DNA of 64,000 nt, taken from Lysobacteraceae bacterium PS02340 (GTDB lineage: Bacteria; Pseudomonadota; Gammaproteobacteria; Xanthomonadales; Xanthomonadaceae). How positions within the stretch are numbered: position 1 is the stretch's first letter; each line of letters begins with the position of its first letter. A program made the position numbers and the translations under genes. The DNA is taken from assembly GCA_029959605.1 (NCBI GenBank), contig JASCOC010000011.1, forward strand, positions 62,001-126,000, written 5' to 3'. This document shows positions 46,448 through 56,038 of the stretch, piece by piece. Under the pieces are notes generated by a model that did no database searches, was not told the DNA's origin, and was given only the letters and a program-made list of their open reading frames with translations.

Positions 46448-47122
46448 TTACGCGGGGAGTTCGATGTCGCGCTCGGCGAACACGCGATACGTCTGCACCT
46501 TCGGTGCGTCCGCGTCTTCGGGGCGTACGTAGCGGATCGAGCTGCGGCTCCGCACCGCACGCGGCAGCAGGAAGCAGCGCACGAACCGTGTCGGAGTGTC
46601 TTCCGTGGTCGGCGCGAGCACCGGCGCAGGGCCGAGTTCGAACCAGGCCTCGCCCGGTGCGTGCGTGTGTCGCGTGCCCTGGGTCTCGATCGAGATCTCG
46701 CCGCTCGCGCAGATGCGGATGCCCGGGCCCTGGTGCACGTGGGTCAGGGCGACGCCGCCGGGCGGAAAGCCCACCTCGTCGCAACGCATCAGCCAGTCGA
46801 AGCGCGGGTCGAGTGCGACGTCGGCTTCCAGCTTCAATGTGGTCGACGTCGAAGGCGCCGACGGCAACACAGGCGCCGCAGGTGTCGATGCCTCCGTCAG
46901 CTCCCACCGCCAGATCCGTGTATCCGTCTGGTCGCCGATCAGCGTGGTGCTGTCTTGGGACACGCGCGCGGTGCCGGCGGTCAGCCACTGCCCATCGTCC
47001 GGACCTTCCAGCGTCAGGCCGCCGTCCACCACATACAGCGCACGCGGCGTCGCCGGCAGAAAGACGGGCGGGCAGCCCGCAGGCAACAGGTCTTCGTAGA
47101 GACGCAGGGTCAGCGCGCGCAT
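46448..47122 (-). CDS. Double-cupin protein
   Basis: 224 residues. The second half has the cupin motif with HxH (THVHQGPGIRICASGE) and the later H-x4-E (HAPGEAWFE), giving a metal site. The first half has a similar but less complete cupin strand pattern (LYVVDGGLTL, WLTAGTARV), suggesting a bicupin. Start MRALTLR at 47122 has AGGAG upstream. Divergent from the MFS transporter across the twin palindromes. It could be a dioxygenase, isomerase or sensor; not assigned. Confidence 0.72.
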   Translation of the reverse strand: MRALTLRLYEDLLPAGCPPVFLPATPRALYVVDGGLTLEGPDDGQWLTAGTARVSQDSTTLIGDQTDTRIWRWELTEASTPAAPVLPSAPSTSTTLKLEADVALDPRFDWLMRCDEVGFPPGGVALTHVHQGPGIRICASGEISIETQGTRHTHAPGEAWFELGPAPVLAPTTEDTPTRFVRCFLLPRAVRSRSSIRYVRPEDADAPKVQTYRVFAERDIELPA

Positions 47123-47148
47123 GCAGGAACTCCTCGTGAGACTCATTT

Positions 47149-47165
47149 GTATCGACTGTCGATAC
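47149..47165. promoter_or_regulatory. Operator candidate 1, GTATCGACTGTCGATAC
   Basis: A perfect inverted repeat of two 8-bp arms with a one-base centre, 27 bp upstream of the cupin gene start. It shares GTATCGA-N4-CGATAC with the site at 47218. Probably bound by the nearby IclR regulator. Confidence 0.65.
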
Positions 47166-47217
47166 GAAATGAATGATGTGGATCATTGATCGAGACTTAT
47201 TGTATATTGATACACGA

Positions 47218-47234
47218 GTATCGATCAACGATAC
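47218..47234. promoter_or_regulatory. Operator candidate 2, GTATCGATCAACGATAC
   Basis: Same 17-bp layout as the site at 47149 (GTATCGA-N4-CGATAC), 62 bp upstream of the MFS start. The centre-to-centre distance is 69 bp. A related TGTAT-N4-ATACA lies between them at 47201-47214, near the likely promoter. Confidence 0.65.
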
Positions 47235-47295
47235 AAACGTGACAGACCAGTCATGCAGGTGCAGACCTGCTGCAACTCGCTCGGGAGGGCGTGCG

Positions 47296-48561
47296 ATGTC
47301 TCAAGACAGCAGTGCGGAGATGGGAAGCAACGCCCGCGGCGAGCGTTGGTGGAAGGGCGCCAGCAAGCAGCAGTGGCGCGCGTTCAATTCGGCCTATCTC
47401 GGCTGGATGCTCGACATCATGGATCTGATGTTGTTCGCGATGGTCATCAAGTACGTGATCGTCGATCTGGGCATGGACAAGTCCTCGGCCGGTCTGGTGA
47501 TGTCGGCCACGTTGATGGCGACGGCCGCGGGCGGGCTGGTGTTCGGCTTCCTCGCCGACCGTCTCGGACGCGCACGGTCGATGATGCTCAGCATCATCTG
47601 TTACTCGGTCGGCACTGCGCTGTGCGGTCTGGCCGACACGCTCGGCCAGCTGATGCTGTTCCGGATCATCGTCGGCCTCGGCGTGGGCGGCGAATGGTCG
47701 GCGGGCTCGGCGCTGGTCAGCGAGACCTGGCCGGCGAAGCACCGCGGCAAGGTGATGGCGTGGGTGCAGAGCGCATTCGCAGCCGGTTACGCGGCCGCCG
47801 CCGTGGTCGCGGCGCTGGTGATCCCGGTCGCCGGCTGGCGGTGGGTGTTCGCAGTCGGTCTGCTGCCGGCGCTGCTGGCGTTCTACGTGCGCCGCCACGT
47901 CAAGGAGCCGGACATCTGGCTCAGCCAGACCAGGCGACTGACGTTCGGCGAAACGGTGCGCGAGCTGTTCGGCGGGCCCTACGCGCGCAATACCTGGATC
48001 GGCCTGGCGTTCACCACGGCCGCGATGTGCGGCTACTGGGGACTGTTCACCTGGATCCCGACGTACCTGGCCACGCCGGTCGCCGAGGGCGGCCCCGGCC
48101 TGGATCTGGTCAAGTCGACGATCTGGATCGTGATCATGCAGGTCGGCGCGGCCGCGGGCTTCATCACCTTCGGCTACATCGCCGACCGGATCGGTCGCAA
48201 GAAAGCCTTCCTGTTGTTCTTCCTCGCCTCGGCGCTCGTCGTGCCGATCTTCGCGACCATCCGGTCGCCCGAGATGCTGATGGTCTTCGGCGTGGTCGTC
48301 GCCTACTTCGGCACCGGCTTCTACAGCGGATTCGCCCCGACGTTCGCCGAGCTGTTCCCGACGACGATCCGCGCCACCGCGCAGGGCTTCGTCTACAACG
48401 GCGGCCGCGCGATTGCCGCCGTCGCGCCGTTCCTCATCGGCTTCATCTCCACGCGCTATGGCGTCACCAGCGGACTGGTGACGACGGCCGCGTTCTTCGC
48501 GCTGGCCGGCCTGATCGTCTGGGTGTGCCTGCCCGAGACCAAGGGCCGCGAGCTCGCCTGA
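47296..48561 (+). CDS. MFS transporter, aromatic acid:H+ symporter-like
   Basis: 421 residues and 12 predicted helices. Features: an N-terminal GWMLDIMDLMLFAMV, the loop 2-3 motif GFLADRLGRARSMM, a central GVGGEWSAGSALVSETWP and a second loop IADRIGRKKAF. These fit the AAHS/benzoate-type MFS group that imports aromatic or dicarboxylic acids. Start at 47296 follows CGGGAG; longer frames reach into the operator region. First gene of the meta-pathway operon. Confidence 0.88.
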   Translation: MSQDSSAEMGSNARGERWWKGASKQQWRAFNSAYLGWMLDIMDLMLFAMVIKYVIVDLGMDKSSAGLVMSATLMATAAGGLVFGFLADRLGRARSMMLSIICYSVGTALCGLADTLGQLMLFRIIVGLGVGGEWSAGSALVSETWPAKHRGKVMAWVQSAFAAGYAAAAVVAALVIPVAGWRWVFAVGLLPALLAFYVRRHVKEPDIWLSQTRRLTFGETVRELFGGPYARNTWIGLAFTTAAMCGYWGLFTWIPTYLATPVAEGGPGLDLVKSTIWIVIMQVGAAAGFITFGYIADRIGRKKAFLLFFLASALVVPIFATIRSPEMLMVFGVVVAYFGTGFYSGFAPTFAELFPTTIRATAQGFVYNGGRAIAAVAPFLIGFISTRYGVTSGLVTTAAFFALAGLIVWVCLPETKGRELA

Positions 48562-48584
48562 CCCGACACCGATTGGAGAACCCC

Positions 48585-48788
48585 ATGCCCGTCATCCAGA
48601 TCACCGTGGTCGAAGGCCGCGATTCCGAACGCATCGAAGCCTGCATCCGCGACGTCGCGCGCGTCGTCAGCGCGACCCTCGATGCGCCGCTGCCGTCGAT
48701 CCGCGTCATGGTCCACGAAGTCCCGGCGAACCGCTTCGCCGTCGGCGCGCGGCTCAAGAGCGATCCGGCGCCGGAGACGGCAGCATGA
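48585..48788 (+). CDS. 4-oxalocrotonate tautomerase
   Basis: 67 residues. Begins MPVIQITVVEGRD with the catalytic N-terminal proline exposed after methionine removal, and has arginine in SIRVMVHEVPANRFAVGA. Family length is about 60-75. Converts 2-hydroxymuconate (enol) to 4-oxalocrotonate (keto). Four-base overlap with the hydratase gene that follows. GGAG lies before the ATG. Confidence 0.88.
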   Translation: MPVIQITVVEGRDSERIEACIRDVARVVSATLDAPLPSIRVMVHEVPANRFAVGARLKSDPAPETAA

Positions 48789-49564
48789 CCGTAGCGATCT
48801 CGACGCACGCCGATGCCCTGCACGCGGCGCTGCGCAGTGGCCAGCCGATCGATCCGCTGACCGGTCGCGTGGACGGACTCGATCTCGCCGGCGCCTACGC
48901 GATCGCGCAGGCCGGCATCGCCCATCGGCTCGCCGAAGGCGAGACCGTCGTGGGTCGCAAGATCGGTCTGACCAGCGTGGCCGTGCAGCGGATGCTCGGC
49001 GTCGACCAGCCCGACTTCGGCGTGCTGACCGATCGCATGGACCATTCGCGCAGTGGCGCCATTCCCGTCGACGGCATGATCGCGCCGCGTGCGGAAGGCG
49101 AGATCGCCTTCCATCTCAAGCGCGATCTCGCCGGTCCCGGCGTCACGCTGCACGACGTGCTGCTGGCGACGGAATCGGTGTCGGCGTGTTTCGAGATCGT
49201 CGACTCGCGGATCCGCGACTGGAAGATCGGCATTCTCGATACCGTCGCCGACAACGCCTCCGCCGCGGCCTTCGTCACCGGTGAGGCGCGCGTGTCGCCG
49301 ATCGGACTCGATCTGGGGACCTGCGGCATGGCGCTGGAGAAGAACGGCGCGCTGCTCTCGACCGGCGCCGGCGCCGCCGCGCTCGGCTCGCCATTGAACT
49401 GCCTGGTGTGGCTGGCGAACCAGCTGGGCCGGCTGGGCAGTGGCCTCAAGGCCGGCGACACGATTCTCTCGGGTGCACTCGTGCCGCTGACGCCTGTCGT
49501 CCGCGGCGACCACCTGCGCCTGCGCGTCGGCGGCATCGGCGCGGTGGACCTGCACTTCGTCTGA
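48785..49564 (+). CDS. mhpD: 2-oxopent-4-enoate hydratase
   Basis: 259 residues. Adds water to 2-hydroxypenta-2,4-dienoate, giving 4-hydroxy-2-oxovalerate. VGRKIGLTSVAVQRMLGVDQPDFGVL is the hydratase form of the motif; the decarboxylase paralogue at 51618 has the GMKMG form. EGEIAFHLKRDL, VDSRIRDWKI and DNASAAAFVTG follow. The gene symbol follows the mhp naming; dmpE or xylJ are equivalent. Confidence 0.9.
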   Translation: MTVAISTHADALHAALRSGQPIDPLTGRVDGLDLAGAYAIAQAGIAHRLAEGETVVGRKIGLTSVAVQRMLGVDQPDFGVLTDRMDHSRSGAIPVDGMIAPRAEGEIAFHLKRDLAGPGVTLHDVLLATESVSACFEIVDSRIRDWKIGILDTVADNASAAAFVTGEARVSPIGLDLGTCGMALEKNGALLSTGAGAAALGSPLNCLVWLANQLGRLGSGLKAGDTILSGALVPLTPVVRGDHLRLRVGGIGAVDLHFV

Positions 49565-49633
49565 TCGCACGGCGTCCCCTTCTTATCGGGCGCGGTCGCG
49601 CGTCCGGTTCTTCATCGTTTCGAGGAGTCACAC

Positions 49634-50578
49634 ATGCCCGTCAAGGCTGCCGTGATCGGTTCCGGCAACATCGGCACCGATCTGATGATCAAGATCCTGC
49701 GCCACGGCCAGGCACTGTCCATGGGCCCGATGGTGGGCATCGATCCTGCTTCCGACGGTCTGGCGCGCGCCCGCGCGATGGGCGTCGAGACCTGCGACGC
49801 CGGCGTCTACGGATTGACGATGTCGCCGGCGTTCGACGACGTGCAGATCGTGTTCGATGCGACGTCCGCCGCGGCGCACGTCCACAACGACGCGGTGCTG
49901 CGCGCGGCGCGGCCTGACATCCGCGTGGTCGATCTGACGCCCGCGGCGATCGGCCCATACTGCGTGCCGTCGGTCAATCTCGATGCGCATCTCGATGCGC
50001 CCAACGTCAACATGGTGACCTGCGGCGGCCAGGCGACGATTCCGATCGTCGCCGCGGTGGCAAGCGTGGCCACCGTGCATTACGCGGAGATCGTCGCGTC
50101 GATCTCGAGCCGCTCGGCCGGCCCGGGCACGCGCGCGAACATCGACGAATTCACCGAAACCACCTCGCGTGCGATCGAGGCGGTCGGCGGCGCGCGCAAG
50201 GGCAAGGCGATCATCGTGCTCAATCCGGCGGAGCCGCCGCTGCTGATGCGCGACACGGTCTACGTGCTGTCCGACGACGTGGACACCGCGCGTGTCGAAG
50301 CGGCGATCGAAGCGATGGTGGCGCGCGTCGCGCGCGACGTGCCGGGCTATCGCCTCAAGCAGACCGTGCAGTTCGAGCGCATCGAACAGCCGGTCAACGT
50401 GCCGGGACTCGGCCCGATGACGGGCCTCAAGACGTCGGTGTTTCTCGAGGTCGAAGGCGCGGCGCATTACCTGCCGGCCTACGCCGGCAACCTCGACATC
50501 ATGACCTCGGCCGCGCTCGCGACCGGCGAACGCATCGCCGCAACGCTGCAGGCCGCATCGCAGGAGACGCAGGCATGA
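49634..50578 (+). CDS. mhpF: Acetaldehyde dehydrogenase, acylating
   Basis: 314 residues. Converts acetaldehyde, NAD and CoA to acetyl-CoA. Rossmann start [19 protein letters not shown]; the catalytic cysteine is in [38 protein letters not shown] follows. It forms a channelled complex with the aldolase encoded next, whose start it overlaps by four bases. A 69-bp gap separates it from the hydratase gene. Confidence 0.94.
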   Translation: MPVKAAVIGSGNIGTDLMIKILRHGQALSMGPMVGIDPASDGLARARAMGVETCDAGVYGLTMSPAFDDVQIVFDATSAAAHVHNDAVLRAARPDIRVVDLTPAAIGPYCVPSVNLDAHLDAPNVNMVTCGGQATIPIVAAVASVATVHYAEIVASISSRSAGPGTRANIDEFTETTSRAIEAVGGARKGKAIIVLNPAEPPLLMRDTVYVLSDDVDTARVEAAIEAMVARVARDVPGYRLKQTVQFERIEQPVNVPGLGPMTGLKTSVFLEVEGAAHYLPAYAGNLDIMTSAALATGERIAATLQAASQETQA

Positions 50579-51621
50579 GCGGCAAGACGCTCTACATCTC
50601 GGACGTCACCCTGCGCGATGGCTCGCATGCAGTGCGCCATCAATACACGGTCGCGCAGATGCGGCAGATCGCCGCGGCCCTCGACAAGGCAGGCGTGGAC
50701 TCGATCGAGGTCGCGCACGGCGACGGCCTGCAGGGCGCCTCGTTCAACTACGGCTTCGGCGCGCACTCCGATCTGGAGTGGATCGAGGCCGTCGCCGAGA
50801 CCGTGCAGCACGCCCGGGTCGCGACATTGCTGCTGCCCGGCATCGGCACCGTGCACGATCTGAAGGATGCCTACGCCGCCGGCGCGCGCGTGGTGCGCGT
50901 GGCCACGCATTGCACCGAGGCCGATGTCGCGCGCCAGCACATCGAAGCGGCGAACGCGCTGGGCATGGACGCGGTTGGCTTTCTGATGATGAGCCACATG
51001 GCCGAGCCGGCTGCGCTCGCCGCGCAGGCGAAGAAGATGGAGTCCTACGGCGCTTCGTGCGTGTACGTGGTCGACTCCGGCGGTGCGATGGGCATGACCG
51101 AGATCCGCGAACGTTTCCGCGCGTTCAAGGACGTGCTCGACAGTGCCACGCAGACCGGCATGCACGCGCATCACAACCTGTCGCTGGGCGTGGCGAATTC
51201 GATCGTCGCCGTCGAGGAAGGTTGCGACCGCATCGACGCCAGTCTCGCCGGCATGGGTGCCGGCGCAGGCAACGCGCCGCTGGAAGTCTTCATCGCCGCC
51301 GCTTCGAAACTCGGCTGGCAGCACGGCTGCGATCTGTATGCGCTGATGGACGCCGCCGACGACATCGTGCGTCCGTTGCAGGAACGTCCGGTGCGCGTCG
51401 ACCGCGAAACGCTGGCGCTCGGCTATGCCGGCGTCTATTCGAGTTTCCTGCGGCATGCGGAAGCCGCGGCGCAGCGCTTCGGCATCAGCGCCGTCGACAT
51501 CCTCGTCGAGCTCGGCAAGCGGCGCATGGTCGGTGGTCAGGAGGACATGATCGTCGACGTGGCCCTGGACGTCGCGCGCGCACGCGGTACCGCGGCCGCG
51601 CAGCCGGAGGTGGCGGCATGA
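50575..51621 (+). CDS. mhpE: 4-hydroxy-2-oxovalerate aldolase
   Basis: 348 residues. Cleaves 4-hydroxy-2-oxovalerate to pyruvate and acetaldehyde. [16 protein letters not shown] is the metal-binding start (R-D and histidine), FVHA-like [18 protein letters not shown] supplies the metal histidines, and VEVAHGDG and [17 protein letters not shown] are family motifs. Works with the acylating dehydrogenase encoded just before it. Overlaps the next gene by four bases. Confidence 0.94.
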   Translation: MSGKTLYISDVTLRDGSHAVRHQYTVAQMRQIAAALDKAGVDSIEVAHGDGLQGASFNYGFGAHSDLEWIEAVAETVQHARVATLLLPGIGTVHDLKDAYAAGARVVRVATHCTEADVARQHIEAANALGMDAVGFLMMSHMAEPAALAAQAKKMESYGASCVYVVDSGGAMGMTEIRERFRAFKDVLDSATQTGMHAHHNLSLGVANSIVAVEEGCDRIDASLAGMGAGAGNAPLEVFIAAASKLGWQHGCDLYALMDAADDIVRPLQERPVRVDRETLALGYAGVYSSFLRHAEAAAQRFGISAVDILVELGKRRMVGGQEDMIVDVALDVARARGTAAAQPEVAA

Positions 51622-52406
51622 GCCTGTCGCCCGCCACCATCGATGAGATCGCCACGCTGCTGCACGACGCCGAGCGCGACGTGCGCGACGTGGTCAAGGT
51701 CACCGACGCGCAGCCGGATCTCGATACCGAAGCGGCCTACCGCGTACAGGACGCGTTGCGTGCGCTCAAGCTCGCGCGCGGCGTGCGACTGGTCGGCATG
51801 AAGATGGGTCTGACGTCCTTCGCCAAGATGGAACAGATGGGCGTCGACACGCCGATCTACGGCTTCCTCGGCAGCGACAACGCGGTCGACGACGGTGCGG
51901 CGGTCGAGACGGCGGCGCTGATCCACCCCAAGGTCGAAGCCGAAATCGCCTTCGTCATGCGCGACGCCCTGCAGGGCCCGGAGTGCACGGTCGAGCAGGT
52001 GCTGGCGGCGACCGCCTGCCTGCTGCCGGCCGTCGAGGTTATCGATTCGCGCTACGAGAATTTCCGCTTCGACCTGCCGAGCGTCATCGCCGACAACACG
52101 TCGGCCTCGCGTTACGTGATCGGCTCGAAGGCCGCGTCCGCGGACGGGCGCGATCTGGAATCGATCGGCGTGGTGCTCGAGAAGAACGGCCAGGTGGTCG
52201 AGGTCGGTGCGGGCGCCGCGGTGCTCGGCAATCCCGCGCGCGCCGTTGCGATGCTGGTCGACATGCTGCATGCGCGCGGGCAGTCGCTGCCCGCCGGCAG
52301 CGTGGTGCTGTCGGGCGCGATCACGGCCGCGGTCGCGGTGGAGGCCGGCGACCACGTCCAGGTCCGCATCGACGGCCTCGGCTCGACCGGGCTGCGCTTC
52401 GTCTGA
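51618..52406 (+). CDS. 2-oxo-3-hexenedioate (oxalocrotonate) decarboxylase
   Basis: 262 residues. Paralogue of the hydratase but with the decarboxylase signature [55 protein letters not shown] and DNTSASRYV follow. Removes CO2 from 4-oxalocrotonate to give 2-oxopent-4-enoate, feeding the hydratase. In known systems the two form a complex. Four-base overlap with the aldolase gene. Confidence 0.88.
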   Translation: MSLSPATIDEIATLLHDAERDVRDVVKVTDAQPDLDTEAAYRVQDALRALKLARGVRLVGMKMGLTSFAKMEQMGVDTPIYGFLGSDNAVDDGAAVETAALIHPKVEAEIAFVMRDALQGPECTVEQVLAATACLLPAVEVIDSRYENFRFDLPSVIADNTSASRYVIGSKAASADGRDLESIGVVLEKNGQVVEVGAGAAVLGNPARAVAMLVDMLHARGQSLPAGSVVLSGAITAAVAVEAGDHVQVRIDGLGSTGLRFV

Positions 52407-52471
52407 ATCCACGACACACGTTTCGTCCGGCGCCATTCCGGCGCCGGCTGTCGCCCTGGGAGGGGAGCTTC

Positions 52472-53854
52472 ATGTTGAGATCGAACCGGAAGGGCGCGCG
52501 CCTGTCGCTCGCCCTGGCCCTCGCGGCCGCCTGCGCGGCGCCCGCTGCGGCGCAGGACATCGACGTCGCCGCGGTCGAAGCGCGTCTGGGCCAGATGGAG
52601 CAGGAGATGCGCGAGCTGCGCGCGCTGCTCGCAGCGCACGGCGGCACAGCCGTGTCGCCGGCGGTCGCACAGTCGTCGGCACCTGTCGCAACGGCGCCCG
52701 CCACAGCAGCCGCATCCGTCGCAGCAGCGCCGGCGCAGAAGACCGTGGCGATGCCGGGCGCGGCGCCGGGCACCACGTTCTTGTTCGGCGGCTTCATCAA
52801 GCTCGATGCGATGACGACCAGCACCAGCGACGGCAAGATCGCCGACGGCTCGGCCGGTCGCCTGTTCTACTTCCCGGGCGCGACGCCGGTCGCCGCGGAC
52901 GGGCAGGGCGCGCGCAGCACCTACAGCGATCTGCACGCGCAGTTCTCGCGCTTCTCGTTCGGCGCCGACACGCTGACCGACAGCGGCAACACCATCAAGG
53001 CCTACATCGAGGCCGACATGTACGGCGGCGGCAGCAACGCATTCGCCGGCAACGAGACCATCACCAACACCTATGCGCTGACGCTGCGGCAGGCCTACGT
53101 CAGCTACAACGGCTGGCTCGCCGGCCAGACCTGGTCGAATTTCCAGGACGTCGCTGCGCTGCCCGACACGGTCGATTTCACCGGGCCCTCGGAAGGCACG
53201 GTATTCAACCGCCAGGCCCAGGTGCGCTACACGCGCGGGCCGTGGTCGGTGTCGATCGAGAATCCGCAGACGACGGTCACGCCGTACCTGTCGCAAGCCG
53301 CGCGGTTCAACAGTGGCGACAATCGTGCGCCCGACGTGACCGCGCGCTGGATCACCCGCGGCGACTGGGGGCACTTCACCGTCGCCGGTCTGGCACGCAG
53401 CTTCCGCAACGGTGATGCGACCGCATCGGGCGCGGCGCTCAGTGTGTCGGGCCGCTTCAACGTCGGCGCCAGCGACGACATCCGCTACATGGTCAGCGGC
53501 GGCGACGGCATCGGTCGCTATCTCGGCTTCGCGCTCGGCAGCGACACCGTGCTCGACGCCGACGGCGGCCTGCACAGCCAGAGCGGTTACGGCGGATTCG
53601 CCGCGTGGCGGCATGCGTTCAACGCCAAGCTGCGCGGCAACGTCGTCTACTCGATCGCCTCGCTCGACAACGACGCACTGCTCACCGGCGGTTTCGTCAC
53701 CGAGCGCGCGCAGTCGTTCCGCGTGAACATGATCTATTCGCCGGCGCCGAAGCTCGACATCGGCGGCGAGATCAGCTGGGCCGACCGGCGCCTCGAAAAC
53801 GGCCTCGAAGGCGATCTGCAGCGCGTGCACACCCACGTCAAATACAGCTTCTAA
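52472..53854 (+). CDS. DcaP-like outer-membrane porin
   Basis: 460 residues. Signal peptide to AAPAAAQ, a short coiled-coil segment (VAAVEARLGQMEQEMRELRALL), an alanine-rich linker, then a beta-barrel ending in a terminal phenylalanine (HVKYSF). FLFGGFIKLDAM, FSFGADT and QTWSNFQDV match DcaP-type porins, which pass dicarboxylates and are trimeric with N-terminal coiled coils. It lies 65 bp after the decarboxylase in the same direction. GGGAGGGG precedes the ATG. Probably the outer-membrane entry for this operon's substrate. Confidence 0.85.
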   Translation: MLRSNRKGARLSLALALAAACAAPAAAQDIDVAAVEARLGQMEQEMRELRALLAAHGGTAVSPAVAQSSAPVATAPATAAASVAAAPAQKTVAMPGAAPGTTFLFGGFIKLDAMTTSTSDGKIADGSAGRLFYFPGATPVAADGQGARSTYSDLHAQFSRFSFGADTLTDSGNTIKAYIEADMYGGGSNAFAGNETITNTYALTLRQAYVSYNGWLAGQTWSNFQDVAALPDTVDFTGPSEGTVFNRQAQVRYTRGPWSVSIENPQTTVTPYLSQAARFNSGDNRAPDVTARWITRGDWGHFTVAGLARSFRNGDATASGAALSVSGRFNVGASDDIRYMVSGGDGIGRYLGFALGSDTVLDADGGLHSQSGYGGFAAWRHAFNAKLRGNVVYSIASLDNDALLTGGFVTERAQSFRVNMIYSPAPKLDIGGEISWADRRLENGLEGDLQRVHTHVKYSF

Positions 53855-53873
53855 GGGGCAGGCTTGCAGCGGG

Positions 53874-53898
53874 CCGTGCATCCCATGCGGATGCACGG
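53874..53898. terminator. Hairpin between the porin and TonB receptor genes
   Basis: A perfect 10-bp stem CCGTGCATCC with GGATGCACGG and a CATGC loop sits between two convergent genes. No T run on either side; may act in both directions with help. Confidence 0.45.
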
Positions 53899-53924
53899 CG
53901 TCCCGTGCGCTGCCGATCTGATCG

Positions 53925-55979
53925 CTACAACCGCAAGCTGAGCGACACGAAGGCGCTGCGGCCCGGCGCCGGCGAGAACATCGGCTGCGCTGTTTCCCAG
54001 AAGAAGCTGTCGTACCAGGCGTACGCGTATTCGCGGTCGGTCAGATTCTTGACCTGGACATCGACGCTCAGGCGTGGATTGATCCGGTACTTCGCGCTCA
54101 GGTCGAGCACGGCGAACTTGCCGAACTTCTCCGTCACATTCCGCTCTTCGAGGTAGTAATCGCCCTGGGCGCGTGCCTGCAGTCCGAACGCGAGCGCATC
54201 GCTGGCGCGGTAGTCCACACCGAGATTGCTGATGGTGCGTGGCGTCGCCGCGACCTCGTTGCCTTCGATCGACAGGCCGGCAGTGCGGCTGTCGCGTTCG
54301 ATCTTCGCTTCCTGGTAGGCGTGCGAAGCGCGCAGCGTCCAGCGCTCGCCGAGCTGCGCATCGATCTGCGCATCCACGCCGCGGCGGCGGGTCTTGCCCA
54401 GCACCACGGTCGTGCCGGTGGCGGACATGTTGGACACCTCGTTCTCGGCATCCTGCTGCCACACCGCGATGCGCGCCTGGCTGCCGGCGAACGGCGCGAA
54501 GCGCAGACCCGCCTCCATACCGGTGTTGGTCGAAGGCTGCATCGCCATCTGACCCGGCGTCAGATACGCGGGCGGCGTGGAGCCGGTCAGCACCTGGAAG
54601 GTGCGGCCCCAGTTCGCGTAGAGGTTGGTGTCCGGCGACAGCGCATAGACCACGCTGAGCTTGGGCTGGCCGATGGTGCGGTAGTCCTGCAGCGGCGCAC
54701 GCACGCCACCGGCCAGATGCGTCGCGCCATCAAAGCGGTCGACGCGATAGGCCGGCACGATCTTCAGGGCGTCGACCGGCTTCCAGATCGCCTGCACGTA
54801 GGCGCCGGTGTTGTCGAAGCTGTGGAAGTCGTCGTTCTGCACGCGTGCGGGCGGCGCGTCGAAATCGGTCGGCTCGGCGTAGTTGAAGCGCTGTCGCGTG
54901 TAGCCGTTGCGCTGTTGCTCGTAGTTCGCGCCGCTCTCGAACGTGAGCGTGTCGCTGGCGACCCAGGTCAGCGTGGCGAGCATGCCGGTCTGCTTTTCAT
55001 CCCAGACGCGACGCTGCCGCGGCGCATTGCCGGTGGGCAGATCGCTGAAGGTGACGCGGCGGTCGTCCTCGTAGCGGTTGTAGTAGAGCTTGCTGCCGAG
55101 CACCAGATTCTCGGCAAGCTTCAGATCCATGTGCACGCCGATCTGGCGCATCTCGCGGTCGTCGCCATCGTTGGCGTTGCGGCGGTCGGAACTGCGCCGG
55201 TCGACGGCCAGTTCTTCGGCGGTCATGAAGCCGGGTTCTTCGGCTTCCTGTTTGTACGCGCGCGCGGTCAGGCCGATGCGCATGCCGTCGTCGAGGCTGC
55301 CGTAGAACCACTTGCCGCCCAGCGAGTATTTCTCCGACGCATCGTGGTCGCGATAGCCGTCCGAGGCCTGCGCGCCGACGAAGTAGTTCTGCGCGAAGCC
55401 GCCACGCTCGCGGCCCACCGCGATCTGCGCCTCGCGCGTGTCGAAGCTGCCGTAGGTCAGGCGCGCATCGGTGTAGTCACCGCCCTGACGCGTGCCGAAA
55501 TTGATGTTGCCGCCGATGTTGTGCAGGCCGTAGCGCGGATCGTTGGTGCCGCGCACGACTTCGATGTAATCGATCTCCAGCGGAAACAGCATGTCGATGA
55601 AGCGCTGGTTGCCGCTGTTGACGTTGCTCGGAATGCCGTCAATCAGCGTCTTGATGGCATTGAGATAGCCCTCGCCATTGAACGCGCGAAAACTCACCTT
55701 GCCGGACTCCGCGCCCTGGCGCGTCTCGGTCAGCTGCATGCCGGGCATCTGCCCGAGCAGTTCCCAGCTCTGCGTCACCGTCTTGTCTTCGACCTGCTCG
55801 GCGCCCAGCACGTCGACCGACGTCAGCACTTCGTGGGCGGTCAGCTGGCCACGCGCCTGGTGCACGTGCACCGGCCCCATCGTGGTGGTGGCGCCCTGCG
55901 ACTGGGCGTGTGCAGCGGGCGAGATCAGGGCAGCAGCGATCGGGGCGAGCAGTGCGGCGGACAGGCGGTGGATCTTCAT
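53925..55979 (-). CDS. TonB-dependent outer-membrane receptor
   Basis: 684 residues with a signal peptide ending PAAHAQ. A plug domain follows (SWELLGQMPGMQL, IDGIPSNVN, IEVVRGTNDPRYGLHNIGGNINF), then a barrel to the terminal motif VSLSLRL. The YANWGRTFQVLTG and LRFAPF pieces are typical of the barrel. It imports a large or scarce substrate across the outer membrane; which one is unknown. A perfect palindrome at 56022-56038 lies 43 bp upstream of the start, suggesting metal-type control. It is divergent from a YitT gene. Confidence 0.92.
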   Translation of the reverse strand: MKIHRLSAALLAPIAAALISPAAHAQSQGATTTMGPVHVHQARGQLTAHEVLTSVDVLGAEQVEDKTVTQSWELLGQMPGMQLTETRQGAESGKVSFRAFNGEGYLNAIKTLIDGIPSNVNSGNQRFIDMLFPLEIDYIEVVRGTNDPRYGLHNIGGNINFGTRQGGDYTDARLTYGSFDTREAQIAVGRERGGFAQNYFVGAQASDGYRDHDASEKYSLGGKWFYGSLDDGMRIGLTARAYKQEAEEPGFMTAEELAVDRRSSDRRNANDGDDREMRQIGVHMDLKLAENLVLGSKLYYNRYEDDRRVTFSDLPTGNAPRQRRVWDEKQTGMLATLTWVASDTLTFESGANYEQQRNGYTRQRFNYAEPTDFDAPPARVQNDDFHSFDNTGAYVQAIWKPVDALKIVPAYRVDRFDGATHLAGGVRAPLQDYRTIGQPKLSVVYALSPDTNLYANWGRTFQVLTGSTPPAYLTPGQMAMQPSTNTGMEAGLRFAPFAGSQARIAVWQQDAENEVSNMSATGTTVVLGKTRRRGVDAQIDAQLGERWTLRASHAYQEAKIERDSRTAGLSIEGNEVAATPRTISNLGVDYRASDALAFGLQARAQGDYYLEERNVTEKFGKFAVLDLSAKYRINPRLSVDVQVKNLTDREYAYAWYDSFFWETAQPMFSPAPGRSAFVSLSLRL

Positions 55980-56021
55980 GCGCGGACAGGGCAGCGTGGC
56001 TGAACGGGCCGGCACTCTATC

Positions 56022-56038
56022 ATGTAATAACATTACAT
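56022..56038. promoter_or_regulatory. Palindromic operator candidate ATGTAATAACATTACAT
   Basis: 7-bp arms ATGTAAT and ATTACAT around AAC, AT-rich in a GC-rich genome. It is in the 131-bp divergent gap between the receptor and the YitT gene. Fur-family regulators (Zur, Fur) use sites of this kind; which protein binds is not shown. Confidence 0.6.

Noticed and set aside
47296-53854. A catechol 2,3-dioxygenase inside the meta-pathway operon
   Set aside because: All genes in the operon are accounted for by other families; no extradiol dioxygenase signature is present. The nearby cupin is a possible metal enzyme but cannot be assigned to this step.
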